NCBI GenBank assembly: GCA_963832445.1
Contig: CAWHUM010000010.1
Location: forward strand, 682,001-746,000
Source of the DNA: AWTP1-13 sp963832445
Lineage (GTDB): Bacteria; Pseudomonadota; Alphaproteobacteria; Rhizobiales; Hyphomicrobiaceae
Length of the DNA stretch: 64,000 nucleotides
Direction: 5' to 3'
In this document: positions 27,684 to 38,354 of the stretch, one piece after another
How positions within the stretch are numbered: the first letter of the stretch is position 1
How the letters are laid out: each line of letters begins with the position of its first letter
Program-made: the position numbers and the translations under genes
The notes under the pieces: generated by a model
What the model saw: the letters and a program-made list of their open reading frames with translations, nothing else
Told to the model about the DNA's origin: nothing
The model's database searches: none

Positions 27684-29351
27684 ATGAAGCTCGTCATGCT
27701 GGCCCGCAATCCGAGCCTCTACTCGCACCGCCGCATCGTCGAGGTTGCGCGAGCGCGCGGGCACCAGATCGACGTGATCAACACCCTGCACCTGCACATG
27801 AACATCACGTCGAGCAAGCCGACGTTGATGCACGGCGGGCGCATCTTGCCCTGCTACGATGCCGTCATCCCGCGCATCGGTGCCTCGATCACCCACTACG
27901 GCCTCGCCGTGCTGCGCCAGTTCGAGGTGCAGGGCGTCTACCCTCTGAACGAAAGCGTGGCGATCGGCCGCTCGCGCGACAAGCTGCGCGCCTTGCAGCT
28001 GCTCGCCCGCGAGGGCATCGGCCTGCCGGTGACCGCGTTCGCGCATGGGCCGCGCCGGGCCGAAGACGTCATCAAGGAGGTGGGCGGCCCGCCGTGCGTC
28101 ATCAAGCTGCTGCACGGCACGCAAGGGGTAGGCGTGATCTTGGCCGAGACGCAGGCATCGGCCATATCCATCATCGAGGCCTTCAGCGCCGCCAGCATGA
28201 ACATCCTGGTGCAGGAGTACATCAAGGAGGCCGGCGGCACCGACATCCGCGCGCTGGTGGTGGGCGGCGAGGTGGTTGCCAGCATGAAACGTCAGTGCAG
28301 GATCGGCGAGTTCCGCGCCAACCTGCACCGGGGAGGCAAGGCGGAGCCCATCGCGCTGACCGAGGAGGAGCGCCGCACCGCCGTCCGCTCGGCCGAGGTC
28401 TTGGGCCTCAACGTCGCCGGCGTCGACATGCTGCGCTCCAACCGCGGCCCGGTGGTGATCGAGGTCAACTCCTCGCCCGGCATCGAGGGCATGGAGCAGG
28501 CGAGCGGCGCCGACGTCGCCGGCGCCATGATCGAGTTCCTGGAGAAGCGCGCCAGGCCCGGCGAGACCCGCACGCGGGGCACTGGAGTAGGGGGCGCACG
28601 GGCCGATGCCCGTGATCCACGGCTCTCTTTGCTTTGTTGCAGCGCGCAGAGCTGGATACCGGGGACAAGCCCCGGTATGACAAGCCCCATGACCCACGAC
28701 GTCCTGATCGCCCCCTCGATCCTCTCCGCCGACTTCGCGCGCCTCGGCGAGGAGGTGCGCGCCATCGACGAGGCCGGCTGCGACTGGGTGCACGTCGACG
28801 TCATGGACGGCCACTTCGTGCCCAACATCACCATCGGCCCGGGCGTGGTGGCGGCCATCCGCCCGCACACCAAGAAGGTGCTCGACGTGCACCTGATGAT
28901 CGCGCCGGCCGACCCCTTCATCGAGGCCTTCGCCAAGGCCGGCGCCGACATCATCACCGTGCACGCGGAAGCGGGCCCGCACCTCGACCGCTCGCTGCAG
29001 CTCATCCGCTCGCTCGGCAAGAAGGCCGGCGTGTCGCTGACGCCGCAAACGGCGGAGGACGCCATCGCCTACGTGCTCGACCGGCTCGACCTGGTCCTGG
29101 TGATGACCGTCAACCCGGGCTTCGGCGGCCAGGCGTTCATCCCCGCCATGGTCGACAAGATCGCCCGCATCCGCGCCATGATCGGGTCGCGGCCGATCCA
29201 CCTGGAGGTCGACGGCGGCGTGACGCCCGACACCGGCGGCGCCTGCGCCAAGGCCGGCGCCGACGTGCTGGTCGCCGGCTCGGCCGTGTTCAAGGGCGGC
29301 AAGTACGCGGAGAACATCGCCGCCATCCGCGCCGCCGCAGGCCGCCGCTGA
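27684..29351 (+). CDS. RimK-like ATP-grasp ligase fused in frame to ribulose-phosphate 3-epimerase
   Basis: One open frame of 555 residues. Residues 1-296 are a complete RimK-type ATP-grasp protein (LVMLARNPSLYSHRRIVEVA, GRSRDKLRALQLL, VQEYIKEAGGTDIRALVVG, VIEVNSSPGIEGME). E. coli RimK adds glutamate to ribosomal protein S6. A 40-residue linker comes from a palindromic intergenic repeat (SWIPGTSPGMTSP). Residues from 336 are a complete Rpe. Either the RimK stop has been lost through the repeat, giving a real fusion, or an indel has joined two genes. Rpe can still initiate at its own ATG (28689). Confidence 0.8.
   Translation: MKLVMLARNPSLYSHRRIVEVARARGHQIDVINTLHLHMNITSSKPTLMHGGRILPCYDAVIPRIGASITHYGLAVLRQFEVQGVYPLNESVAIGRSRDKLRALQLLAREGIGLPVTAFAHGPRRAEDVIKEVGGPPCVIKLLHGTQGVGVILAETQASAISIIEAFSAASMNILVQEYIKEAGGTDIRALVVGGEVVASMKRQCRIGEFRANLHRGGKAEPIALTEEERRTAVRSAEVLGLNVAGVDMLRSNRGPVVIEVNSSPGIEGMEQASGADVAGAMIEFLEKRARPGETRTRGTGVGGARADARDPRLSLLCCSAQSWIPGTSPGMTSPMTHDVLIAPSILSADFARLGEEVRAIDEAGCDWVHVDVMDGHFVPNITIGPGVVAAIRPHTKKVLDVHLMIAPADPFIEAFAKAGADIITVHAEAGPHLDRSLQLIRSLGKKAGVSLTPQTAEDAIAYVLDRLDLVLVMTVNPGFGGQAFIPAMVDKIARIRAMIGSRPIHLEVDGGVTPDTGGACAKAGADVLVAGSAVFKGGKYAENIAAIRAAAGRR
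28650..28684 (+). repeat. palindromic repeat between rimK and rpe domains
   Basis: CTGGATACCGGGGACAAGCC followed by CCGGTATGACA: the arms ATACCGGGG and CCCCGGTAT pair around a short loop. This is the CTGG-ATxCCGGG...CCCGGxATGAC class found between genes. Here it is translated as the linker of the fused reading frame. Confidence 0.65.
28689..29351 (+). CDS. rpe: ribulose-phosphate 3-epimerase (possible separate start within the fusion)
   Basis: From ATG 28689 a 220-residue protein of normal Rpe length. It interconverts ribulose-5-phosphate and xylulose-5-phosphate (pentose phosphate and Calvin cycles). Seen: IAPSILSADFARLGEE, the metal/catalytic VHVDVMDGHFVPN, DVHLMI, VMTVNPGFGGQ and VDGGVTPDT with the phosphate-binding GSAVFKG. 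All catalytic residues are present. It may be made alone or as the C-terminal half of the RimK fusion. Confidence 0.92.
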   Translation: MTHDVLIAPSILSADFARLGEEVRAIDEAGCDWVHVDVMDGHFVPNITIGPGVVAAIRPHTKKVLDVHLMIAPADPFIEAFAKAGADIITVHAEAGPHLDRSLQLIRSLGKKAGVSLTPQTAEDAIAYVLDRLDLVLVMTVNPGFGGQAFIPAMVDKIARIRAMIGSRPIHLEVDGGVTPDTGGACAKAGADVLVAGSAVFKGGKYAENIAAIRAAAGRR

Positions 29352-29369
29352 CGGCTCGGCTGCTTGGTC

Positions 29370-30768
29370 TCAGAGAGGCGCGTCTGGGTGCCAGCCGATC
29401 ATGGCAAGCATGAAGAAGTAGCCGATGACGTAGGCAACGGCCACGTGCCAGCCGTGCCTGAGCCAGCTGCCGACAGACTTGGCTTCCGGGTACATGTTGG
29501 CCAGCGCCACGCCGGCTGACGAGCCGAACCAGATCATCGAGCCGCCGAAGCCAACGCCGTAGGCCAGGAAACCCCAGTCGTAGCCGCCCTGCTTCAGCGC
29601 CAGCGCGGTGAGCGGGATATTGTCGAACACGGCGGAGACGAAGCCCAGCCCCATGGCCGTCTGCCAGGAGGCGGCGGGAAGCTTCTCGACCGGCATGAGG
29701 GAGGCGCAGGTGACGAGCGCCAACAGGAAGATGGTGCCCTTGAAGGTTTCGGGCATCACTTTCCAGTCCGGCCGCCGCAGCGGCGTGGTGATGAGCAGCA
29801 CCGCCCACACGGCGAGGCCGATGACGGGCAACGCGTCGAGCAGCGTCGGGATAGCGCAGGTTGGCGATCACGTTGGCCAGGATGGCCGCAATCAGGATGG
29901 CGAATACGATGACCACGCGTGAGACGTCGATTTTGATGCCTGGTGGCATGTCCTTCATGATCGGCGAATAGCGCTGCTGCTGGATCGCGGCAGGGATGCC
30001 GAAGATGAAGATGGCGACTGAGACAGCCACGTAGGCCTCGACCACGCTGAGCGGGCTGACGCCGGCGATCCACATCATGGTGGTGGTGGTGTCGCCGACC
30101 ACGCTGCCGGCACCGCCGGCGTTGGAGGCTGCGACGATTGCCGCGAGATAGCCGATATGCACCTTGCCGCGGAACACCTCGCGCGCCATGACGCCGCCGA
30201 TCAGCGCGGCGGCGATGTTGTCGAGGAAGCTCGACAGCACCGCCACGACCACGAGCAGGGCGAAAGCGCCTTTCCAGTCGTCCGGCAAAAAAGCAGGCAT
30301 GACATCGGGCAGCTTGCTCTCCTCGAAATGCCGCGACAGCAGGGCGAAGCCCATCAGCAGCAGGAACAGGTTGGCGAGGATCACCCACTCGTGCTGCATG
30401 TGCAGCGCAAGGCCGCCGATACCCTGCCCGAACTTGAAGCCGGTGAAGCCGAGCTTGTAGGCGACGATGGCGACGAGCCCCATCAGCGCCACCGTCAGCG
30501 TGTGGTGGTGAAACAGGGCGACGCCGAGCAGGGTCAGCGCGAACAGGATGAAATCGACCGGAATGCCCAGAACGTATAGCGGCTCGGATGAAGCCGGCGC
30601 CGCCGCGGCCCAAGCAGTTCCCGAACCGACAACAATCAGGGCGATCGCCAATAGGGCGATCGCCAATACGGCGGCCGGCAAGCTACCGAGACGGGAGAGG
30701 CTCGGTCCGAGCGGCCTGGACCAGCCGAGCCCTGCTTTCAGGCAAGCGGAATCGGATGCGCACTTCAT
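29370..30768 (-). pseudogene. NhaD/ArsB-superfamily sodium:proton antiporter, frameshifted
   Basis: About 465 residues when repaired. The first frame gives a signal-like N-terminus and helices to NVIANLRYP. An extra base at the GGG 29848-29850 shifts it, and the second frame resumes with TLLDALPVIGLAVWAVLL and runs to FMLAMIGWHPDAPL. Conserved blocks SSFLDNIAAALIGGVMAREVF and SNAGGAGSVVGDTTTTMMWIAGV (sodium-site region) and FDNIPLTALAL are typical of NhaD-like transporters of the ion-transporter superfamily. Inner membrane. Ends 18 nt from rpe, convergent with it. Confidence 0.82.
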
Positions 30769-30941
30769 GGCTGTCCCTTGGATCGTTCCCTGGTCAAACT
30801 AAGGGACAATAGTCTGTGCTATCTCGCCCTTGCCCACCGTTCTGGAATGTTAACAACGCGCAGCGCTGTCCGGCAAGGGTCCCGCCGTAACGCGCGGCCA
30901 AGCCGGCCTGCCCGCGCGCGCGGCATCTGCGCGCGTTTCCG

Positions 30942-32096
30942 CTAGGCGGCCTCCTCCTCGGCGGGGCCGTTGCCTGCCGTGCCGATGATGCGGTCGATCT
31001 CGAAGGAGAGGTCGCTGCGGGCCTTCTGCACGGCGTTGATCAGCTTCTTGCGCTGATCCCACACGCGCCGGTGCGCCTCCTGCTCCTTGCGTATCGAGAT
31101 CGAGCATCTTGCCGGCCTGCGCCTCGACCTGCTCGATCAGCTGCCGGCAGTGCTCGGAGGTGATGAAGGTGTACAGGTCTTCCATCTTCGTCCCGCGCGC
31201 CTCGTTGCTGACCCTGCAGCTCCAGCATGCGCACGAGCTGGTCGCGCAGGATTTCGACGATGGCCAGAACGCGCGCGGGATTGGCGACGATCACCCCATC
31301 CTGGTTGTGGATGTGCGCCTTGTCCTTCGGGAACTTGTTGCTCGACAGGATGGCGAAGTCCGCCCCCTGGGCCAGCTTGTCGGCCTTGAGCTTGGTGGCA
31401 AACCCGTTCTGCCAGGCGTCGCGGTTCTTGGCGTCGTAGATGATCTTGCCGCACACGCGGCCATTGTGGATCACCTCGTGGATCACGTCGGCGCCGTTGA
31501 CGCCCTTCGGCACGCGCTGGATGCGGTCGCTCTCGAATGCCGCGCGCAACTGCTCGAAAAGGTCGACCTCCGAGCCCTCGCCAAGCTCGTGCGCCGTCTT
31601 GCCCTCGAGCTTGCGCTGCATGTCGGCGAGCTCCGACGGTCAGCTTCAGGACCTTGGCTTTCTCGGCGAGGATGGCGCCGTCCTTCTCTCGCTGCAGATC
31701 CTCCTGGCGGCGCCGCATGGCCTCCTGGATCTCGGCGACGCGCTTCTCCACTGCAGCCTGCTGCTCGGCCTTCAGAGCCGCCACCTGCTCCTGTGCGGCT
31801 GCCTTCGCCTGCTGCTCCTGCAGCAGACGGGCCTGCGTATCGCCAAGTTTCTGCGCGGCCGCAGCCTCCGCCGCGGCCTTGGCCTCGGCCCGCACCGCCG
31901 CGATCTTCTCATCCGCCGCCTTGGCCGCTTCGGCACGCGCCTTGGCAAGCGCCGCTTCATACTGCTCGCGCTGGCGGGCCTCGATCTTACGGGCGATGTC
32001 CTGGGCGATGGGTTGCTCGCACATGGGGCAGCGCTCGCCCGCCGCATGCGCCTGATGGCCGAACGCCTGACGGTTCGACGGCTGGAACAGGCCCAT
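30942..32096 (-). pseudogene. DUF2130 coiled-coil / nuclease-fold-like protein, three frameshifts
   Basis: About 383 residues when three single extra bases are removed (near 31633, 31212 and 31087). The N-terminus has CPMCEQPIAQDIARKIEARQ, a zinc-knuckle-like start. A long Ala/Glu/Lys-rich coiled coil follows (about 30-170). The DUF2130 domain (about 185-320) has NGADVIHEVIHNGRVCGKII, YDAKNRDAWQNGFATKLKAD and DFAILSSNKFP, a layout recalling PD-(D/E)xK nucleases (inference). It ends AGNGPAEEEAA. A GTTC-N7-GTTC box lies 75 nt upstream of the start. Confidence 0.8.
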
Positions 32097-32170
32097 GTGC
32101 AACGCCCTCCCTGCAAATGCATGCGGGGCTGATCTACCCCGAGTCGCGATGACAACAACCCGAGGAATAT

Positions 32171-32185
32171 GTTCTATTTTTGTTC
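32171..32185. promoter_or_regulatory. LexA-type SOS box (GTTC-N7-GTTC)
   Basis: GTTCTATTTTTGTTC is an exact direct repeat with 7-nt AT-rich spacer, the alphaproteobacterial LexA operator form. It lies in the divergent region between the DUF2130 gene (start 32096) and the GcrA-like gene (start 32298), so it could repress either or both. Confidence 0.6.
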
Positions 32186-32297
32186 TCTGCCCAAAAGGTC
32201 TATGTTGCATTGCACAAACCGCGCACCATATACGCTCAGTCGATCACCACAAGTGCAACTCGATTTCACAGCGCTCGGGCGCAAGCAGCGAAAGCCG

Positions 32298-32519
32298 ATG
32301 GCCAAGAAACCAGTGCAGCAAAAGACCCTCGCTACCCTCGAACAAAACGATTGCCGCTGGCCGATCGGCGACCCGAAGGATCCTGCGTTCCATTTCTGCG
32401 GAGCCCGGAAACTCGACGGGCGGCCCTACTGCCAGGCCCATTGGCAAATGGCCTTCCAGCCATCTGGATCGCGACGGGCTCGACCCGCCGTATTTCCTCT
32501 GCTGCCCCGAGCGGCGTAG
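32298..32519 (+). CDS. GcrA-type zinc-motif mini-protein
   Basis: 73 residues. Residues about 18-46, CRWPIGDPKDPAFHFCG then GRPYCQAHWQMAF, reproduce the C-terminal zinc-like motif of the cell-cycle regulator GcrA. The N-terminal GcrA DNA-binding helix-turn-helix (MSWTDERVELLKKLW-like) is absent, replaced by MAKKPVQQKTLATLEQN. So it may be a stand-alone binding module rather than a transcription factor. Divergent from DUF2130, sharing a LexA-type box. Confidence 0.72.
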   Translation: MAKKPVQQKTLATLEQNDCRWPIGDPKDPAFHFCGARKLDGRPYCQAHWQMAFQPSGSRRARPAVFPLLPRAA

Positions 32520-32731
32520 CGAGCCGCGGTCGAGATCGCCCTTCTGGCGACGGTGCACGCGCGCATTGGGGCATTGACGAAGCCTGCGGTGTCCGCGCTT
32601 CATGAGCGGCAGGCTCTGCAATCGCGCCGCGGGTGAAGTATGCGCACAGCAGTCGATCGGCAGGCTCAATATTTCCTCGATTTCCTCGCTCGCTTCCTGT
32701 TCGGCGCGGCGTTTCAGGCACTGCGGACCTG

Positions 32732-33853
32732 ATGACCGCAGACATCGAAAGCATCGTCATCGGCGCGGGTGTGGTGGGCTTGGCCGTCGCGCGCGCCTTG
32801 GCCGTGGCCGGACACGAGACGATGGTGCTCGAGCAGCACGAGCTGATCGGCTCGGAGACATCCTCCCGCAACTCCGAGGTGATCCACGCCGGCATCTACT
32901 ATCCGCCGGGCAGCCTGCGGGCCACCCTGTGCGTGCGCGGCAAGCAACTGCTCTACCGCTTCTGTGCCGAGAACAACGTGAGCCATGCCCGCTGCGGCAA
33001 GCTGCTGGTCGCGACGCACGAGAGCCAGCTGCCGAAGCTCGCCGCAATCCGCGAGGCGGCCGCCAAGAACGGCGTCACCGATCTCGAGCCCATCGGCGGC
33101 AACGCGGCGCGCGACCTGGAGCCGGAGCTTGCCTGCGTCGCGGCGCTGATCTCGCCCTCGACCGGCATCGTCGACAGCCACGGCCTGATGCTGGCGCTGG
33201 AGGGCTACATCGAGGCGAACGGCGGCAGCGTGGTGCTGCGCTGCCCGGTCGAGCGCATCGAGCGCGACGCGGCGGGGTTCTTCCGCCTGACCACCGGCGG
33301 CGACAACCCTGGCACCATCACCTCGAAGAACCTTGTCAACTCGGCGGGGCTGCACGCTTCCAAGCTCGCCCGCACGCTCGCCTTCGGTGAGGCCTACCGG
33401 CCGCCCGAGACTTATTACGCCAAAGGCCAGTACTACGCGCTGTCGGGCCGCTCGCCATTCAAGCGGCACATCTATCCCATGCCGGACGGCGCCTGGCTCG
33501 GACTGCATGCCACGGTCGACATCGGCGGGCGCTGCAAGTTCGGCCCCGACATCGAATGGACGCCAGAGATCGACTACAGCTTCCAGCCCGAGAAACTCAC
33601 GAAGTTCCTCGATTTCATCCGCAGCTACTATCCGGGCCTCGACGAAAGCCGCTTGCACCCCGACTACACCGGCGTGCGCCCCAAGTTGTACCGGGAAGGC
33701 GACCCGGTGCCCGACTTCGCCATCCATGGGCCCGATCGGCACGGGCTGGAAGGCCTCGTCGCCCTCTATGGCATCGAGAGCCCAGGTCTCACGGCTGCGC
33801 TGGCGATCGGCGAGGTGGTGGCGGCGATGCTGGGCAGCCGTAGGGCGCTATAA
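32732..33853 (+). CDS. FAD-dependent oxidoreductase, L-2-hydroxyglutarate oxidase-like
   Basis: 373 residues of the DAO family. The Rossmann start IVIGAGVVGLAVARAL is followed by ETSSRNSEVIHAGIYYPPGSL, a hallmark of LhgO/L2HGDH proteins, and later HIYPMPDGAWLGLHATVD and the C-terminal YGIESPGLTAALAIGE. The likely reaction is oxidation of L-2-hydroxyglutarate or a related 2-hydroxy acid to the 2-oxo acid, passing electrons to quinone. ATG at 32732 gives the usual start. Confidence 0.85.
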   Translation: MTADIESIVIGAGVVGLAVARALAVAGHETMVLEQHELIGSETSSRNSEVIHAGIYYPPGSLRATLCVRGKQLLYRFCAENNVSHARCGKLLVATHESQLPKLAAIREAAAKNGVTDLEPIGGNAARDLEPELACVAALISPSTGIVDSHGLMLALEGYIEANGGSVVLRCPVERIERDAAGFFRLTTGGDNPGTITSKNLVNSAGLHASKLARTLAFGEAYRPPETYYAKGQYYALSGRSPFKRHIYPMPDGAWLGLHATVDIGGRCKFGPDIEWTPEIDYSFQPEKLTKFLDFIRSYYPGLDESRLHPDYTGVRPKLYREGDPVPDFAIHGPDRHGLEGLVALYGIESPGLTAALAIGEVVAAMLGSRRAL

Positions 33854-33922
33854 GGCGACAGCCGCATTGCGCCGTACACGGGTACTTCGGTGCAATACGG
33901 CCAACGCCTTTTGCACCTACTG

Positions 33923-35080
33923 CTATGCGAGGCCGGGTTCGTGGGTGGATTTCGCGACCCATCGCTGCCTATCGACCGCCAGGCGCCGCTCCAGCATTTG
34001 CGAATAGCGCGAGATGCCGAAGCAGAACACCCAGAACACCGCCCCGGCCACCACGTAGCCCGTCATGGGCGTCGCCGGCGACAGCCAGCGCTGGGCCGAC
34101 AGGCTCGACTGCACCATGCCGAGCAGATCGAAGATGCCGATGATCAGCACGAGGCTCGTATCCTTGAACAGGCCGATGAACGTATTGACGATGCCGGGGA
34201 TGACGATCTTGAGTGCTTGCGGCAGCACGATCAGCCCCATCTTCTGCCAATAGGAGAGCCCGAGCGCCTCGGCCGCCTCGAACTGTCCGCGCGGGATCGC
34301 CTGCAGGCCTCCGCGTATCACCTCGGCCAGATATGCCGCCGAGAACAGCGCCACGATGATGAGCGCCCGCACCAGCTTGTCGATGGTCCAACGCTCGGGC
34401 AGGAACAGCGGCAGCATCACCGAGGCCATGAACAGCAAGGTGATGAGCGGCACGCCGCGCACGAACTCGATGAACGCTACCGACAGCCAGCGCACGATCG
34501 GCATGGGCGATCGCCGGCCCAGCGCCAGCACGATGCCGATGGGAAACGCGGCGGCAATGCCGGTGCTGGAGATGACGAGCGTCACCAGCAGCCCGCCCCA
34601 CAGGTCGGTCGGAACATGGGGGAGACCCAGCACCCCGCCCGAGAGCAGGATCACCGCAAACACCGGAAACACCGCGAGCAGATAGATGCAGGACCAGAGC
34701 TTGCCCGGCACCTGCGGCACCATCAGCGGCACCAGACCTGCGATCGCCAGCCCATAAGTGAGATTGACCCGCCAGCGCTCGGGGTCGGGATAGCGGCCGT
34801 ACATGAACTGGCCGAACCAGGCCGCAGCGTAGGGCCAGCAGGCACCTGCGTGCTCCCGCGCGCAGGCGGCTCCATCGTCACCCTCCCAAGTGGCGTTGAC
34901 GATCGCCCAGCTAAACACGCCGCGCACGACCTCGTAGATCAGCCACAGCGCCAACAGCGTGAGCGCCCCGTTGGTCCACGACGAGAACAGGTTCTCGCGC
35001 AACCACCCGATGGGACCAGTCGCGCTACGCGGCGGAGGGTTGGACAAGGCGGTGCGAGGAAAGGTGGAATGGGCGTCCAT
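33923..35080 (-). CDS. aapM: general L-amino acid ABC transporter permease AapM
   Basis: 385 residues. The HisM/Q-type permease core (about 185-370) with the EAA-loop segment FEAAEALGLSYWQKMGLIVLP is preceded by extra N-terminal helices and periplasmic loop, as in Rhizobium AapM. Inner membrane. It is the last gene of the transporter operon; its ATG is 5 nt after the stop of aapQ. Confidence 0.88.
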   Translation of the reverse strand: MDAHSTFPRTALSNPPPRSATGPIGWLRENLFSSWTNGALTLLALWLIYEVVRGVFSWAIVNATWEGDDGAACAREHAGACWPYAAAWFGQFMYGRYPDPERWRVNLTYGLAIAGLVPLMVPQVPGKLWSCIYLLAVFPVFAVILLSGGVLGLPHVPTDLWGGLLVTLVISSTGIAAAFPIGIVLALGRRSPMPIVRWLSVAFIEFVRGVPLITLLFMASVMLPLFLPERWTIDKLVRALIIVALFSAAYLAEVIRGGLQAIPRGQFEAAEALGLSYWQKMGLIVLPQALKIVIPGIVNTFIGLFKDTSLVLIIGIFDLLGMVQSSLSAQRWLSPATPMTGYVVAGAVFWVFCFGISRYSQMLERRLAVDRQRWVAKSTHEPGLA

Positions 35081-35084
35081 CGGG

Positions 35085-36280
35085 TCACCTCTCCACCAGC
35101 GCCATGCGGCGGTTGAACCAGTTCATCAGCAGCGCCGTGACGAGGCTTAAGGTCAGGTACACCGCCATAGTCAGCAGGATCACCTCCACCGCCTGGCCGG
35201 TTTGATTGAGCACGGTGCCGGTGAACACGCTGACGAAGTCGGGATAGCCGATGGCCACCGCCAGCGAGGAATTCTTGGTGAGGTTGAGATACTGGCTGGT
35301 GAGGGGCGGGATGATGATACGAGCCGCCTGCGGGATCACCACCAGCCGCAGCGTCTGCCCGCGGGTGAGACCGATCGCCTGCGCCGCCTCCGTCTGCCCC
35401 TTGGGTACGCCGAGGATCCCAGCGCGCACGATTTCGGCGATGAAGCTCGCCGTGTAGAGAGAAAGAGCCAGCACCAGCGCCGCCAGCTCAGGCTGGATGG
35501 GGATGCCGCCCAGGAAATTGAAGCCCTTGAGCTCGGGATAATCGAACCCGAGCGGGGCGCCCGTTGCGAGGAAGGTCACGAGCGGCAGTCCGACGACTGC
35601 CAGCAGCATCCGAATGAGCACCGGTACGCGCCGACCGGTTTGTGCCTGCAGACGCCGAGCCCATCGCCAGAGCACCGCAGCGATCAGAACGCCAGCGACC
35701 AGCGCAAGCACGACAAAGCCGAAGCCAGGCTCCAACACCGGCGCCGGCAGATACAGTCCGCGCACGTTGAGATACGCCCCCCGGGCAGCACATGGCTCTG
35801 GCGCGGGCCCGGCAGGCTCTTCAGAACCGCGAAATACCAGAAGAACAGCTGCAGGAGCAGCGGCAGGTTGCGCAACACCTCCACGTAGGCGGCGGCGAGC
35901 TTGGCGACCAGCCAGTTGGAGGAGAGCCGCGCGATGCCGATGACGAAGCCGAGAACCGTTGCGGCGGCGATGCCGATACCCGCCACCAGCAGCGTGTTGA
36001 GGAGGCCCACCCAGAACGCGCGGCCGTAAGTGGACGTGCTGGAATACTCGATCAGCGTTTGCGACACGTCGAAGCCCGACGTGCGATCGAGAAAGGCAAA
36101 GCCCGAGGCGATGTTCTGCCGGCGCAGGTTGTCGGCGACATTGTCGACCACCCACCAGCCGACAGCGACCACCGCGAGGAGCAGCAGGGCCTGGTAGAGG
36201 GCCTGCCGCACCTCGGCGCGATAGAGGAGCCCCGTCAGGGCCGCCATGCGGTCGGAGCGGATGCCGCTGGAGAGCGCCAT
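35085..36280 (-). pseudogene. aapQ: general L-amino acid ABC transporter permease AapQ, frameshifted
   Basis: About 398 residues when one base is restored in the C6 run 35777-35782. The first frame ends at PRQSHVLPGG; the second resumes AYLNVRGLYLPAPVLEP and runs to NRRMALVER. The core carries the EAA-loop TEAAQAIGLTRGQTLRLVVIP. Long periplasmic loops typical of AapQ are present. It forms the membrane channel with AapM. The single homopolymer deletion looks like a sequencing error, because both neighbours are intact. Confidence 0.85.
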
Positions 36281-36343
36281 TCTCAGCCGTTGCCGTGTTG
36301 CGGGCTGATCATGGCATCACCGCTCCAACGCGCCGGGACCGGC

Positions 36344-37366
36344 TCAGCGTACGGGCGGCGCGTACTGCAGACCTCCCTGCGTCCACAGCCGATTCAAGCC
36401 ACGGTCGATCTTGAGACGCGAGCCGGGACCCACGTTGCGCTCGAAGATCTCGCCATAGTTGCCGAACTGCTTGATCATCCGATAGGCCCACTCGTTGTCA
36501 AGCCCGAGCCCTTTGCCGAAGTCGCCTTCCTTGCCGAGCAGGCGTCTGATCTCGGGGTTGGCGGAGCCCAGCATCTGGTCGACATTGGCTTGGGTAACAC
36601 CGGCTTCCTCGGCAGCGAGAAGCGCAAAGTGCACCCACCTGATGACGGTGAACCACTGGCTGTCGCCCTGGCGCACCGACGGCCCCAGCGGCTCCTTGGA
36701 GATGATGTCGGGCAGCACCATGTGCTCGTCCGCGTTCTGCATGAGCAGCTTCACCGAGTAGAGGCCGGAAGCGTCCGTGGTGTAGGAGTCACAGCGGCCA
36801 GCCTGGTAGGCGTTCACAGCCTCGTCGACCTTCTCGAACACCACCGGCTTGTATTTCAGATTGTTGGTGCGGAAGAAATCGGCGAGGTTCTGCTCCGTAG
36901 TGGTGCCGGTCTGCACGCAGACGGAAGCGCCGCCGAGCTCCTTGGCCTGTTTCACGCCCAGCGACTTCTTCACCATGAAGCCTTGGCCGTCGTAGTAGTT
37001 GACGCCGGCAAAGCTCAAGCCCTGCGCGCTGTCGCGCTGCAGCGTCCAGGTGGTGGAGCGAATGAGTACGTCGATCTCACCTGAATTGAGGGCCGTGAAG
37101 CGCTCTTTCGGCGTCGTCGGCACAAACTTGACCTTGTTGCCGTCGCCCAGCACCGCCGCAGCAACGGCACGGCAGTAGTCGACGTCGAGGCCACGCCACA
37201 CACCCTTGTCGTCGGCGGCGCCGAAGCCCGGCAGTCCGGTATGGACGCCGCAACTGAGCTGGCCCTTCTGCTTGACGGCAGCCAGCGTGCCGGTCTGCGC
37301 GCTGGCCGTCACGGACATGGCGGCCAGCGCCGCAGCGCAAAGCGCTGCCCGAACGAGATGTGTCAT
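36344..37366 (-). CDS. aapJ: general L-amino acid-binding periplasmic protein AapJ
   Basis: 340 residues with a signal peptide (AALCAAALAAMSVTASA). The mature protein matches AapJ: LSCGVHTGLPGFGAADDKG, GLDVDYCRAVAAAVLGD, VLIRSTTWTLQRDSAQGL and CDSYTTDASGLYSVKLL. AapJ binds most L-amino acids and delivers them to AapQM. It sits between aapP and aapQ on the same strand. Confidence 0.9.
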   Translation of the reverse strand: MTHLVRAALCAAALAAMSVTASAQTGTLAAVKQKGQLSCGVHTGLPGFGAADDKGVWRGLDVDYCRAVAAAVLGDGNKVKFVPTTPKERFTALNSGEIDVLIRSTTWTLQRDSAQGLSFAGVNYYDGQGFMVKKSLGVKQAKELGGASVCVQTGTTTEQNLADFFRTNNLKYKPVVFEKVDEAVNAYQAGRCDSYTTDASGLYSVKLLMQNADEHMVLPDIISKEPLGPSVRQGDSQWFTVIRWVHFALLAAEEAGVTQANVDQMLGSANPEIRRLLGKEGDFGKGLGLDNEWAYRMIKQFGNYGEIFERNVGPGSRLKIDRGLNRLWTQGGLQYAPPVR

Positions 37367-37447
37367 CGTCCAACTCCCTACTTCAGCGCCTACTTCCGAA
37401 TGCCAATGTTCCGTTGCCGGCCAGCCCTTGTCAATTTGACCGCCGCA

Positions 37448-38251
<804 letters not shown>

Positions 38252-38354
38252 GCCCGAGTATGACGATCGCCAGCGCGGGACGCAACGCGGCTGTTGGCAT
38301 GCGTAGTCGTTCCGGCACGACCTCGTGCCGGTTGGCGGCTCACCTGAGCTTGAT

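Noticed and set aside
26712..29201. Long minus-strand open frame opposite the BT1 transporter and RimK-Rpe
   Set aside because: It is antisense to well-supported genes, has no recognisable domain, and its composition is that of a GC-rich shadow frame.
33890..35116. Long plus-strand frame opposite aapM
   Set aside because: Low-complexity shadow frame; aapM on the minus strand is unambiguous.
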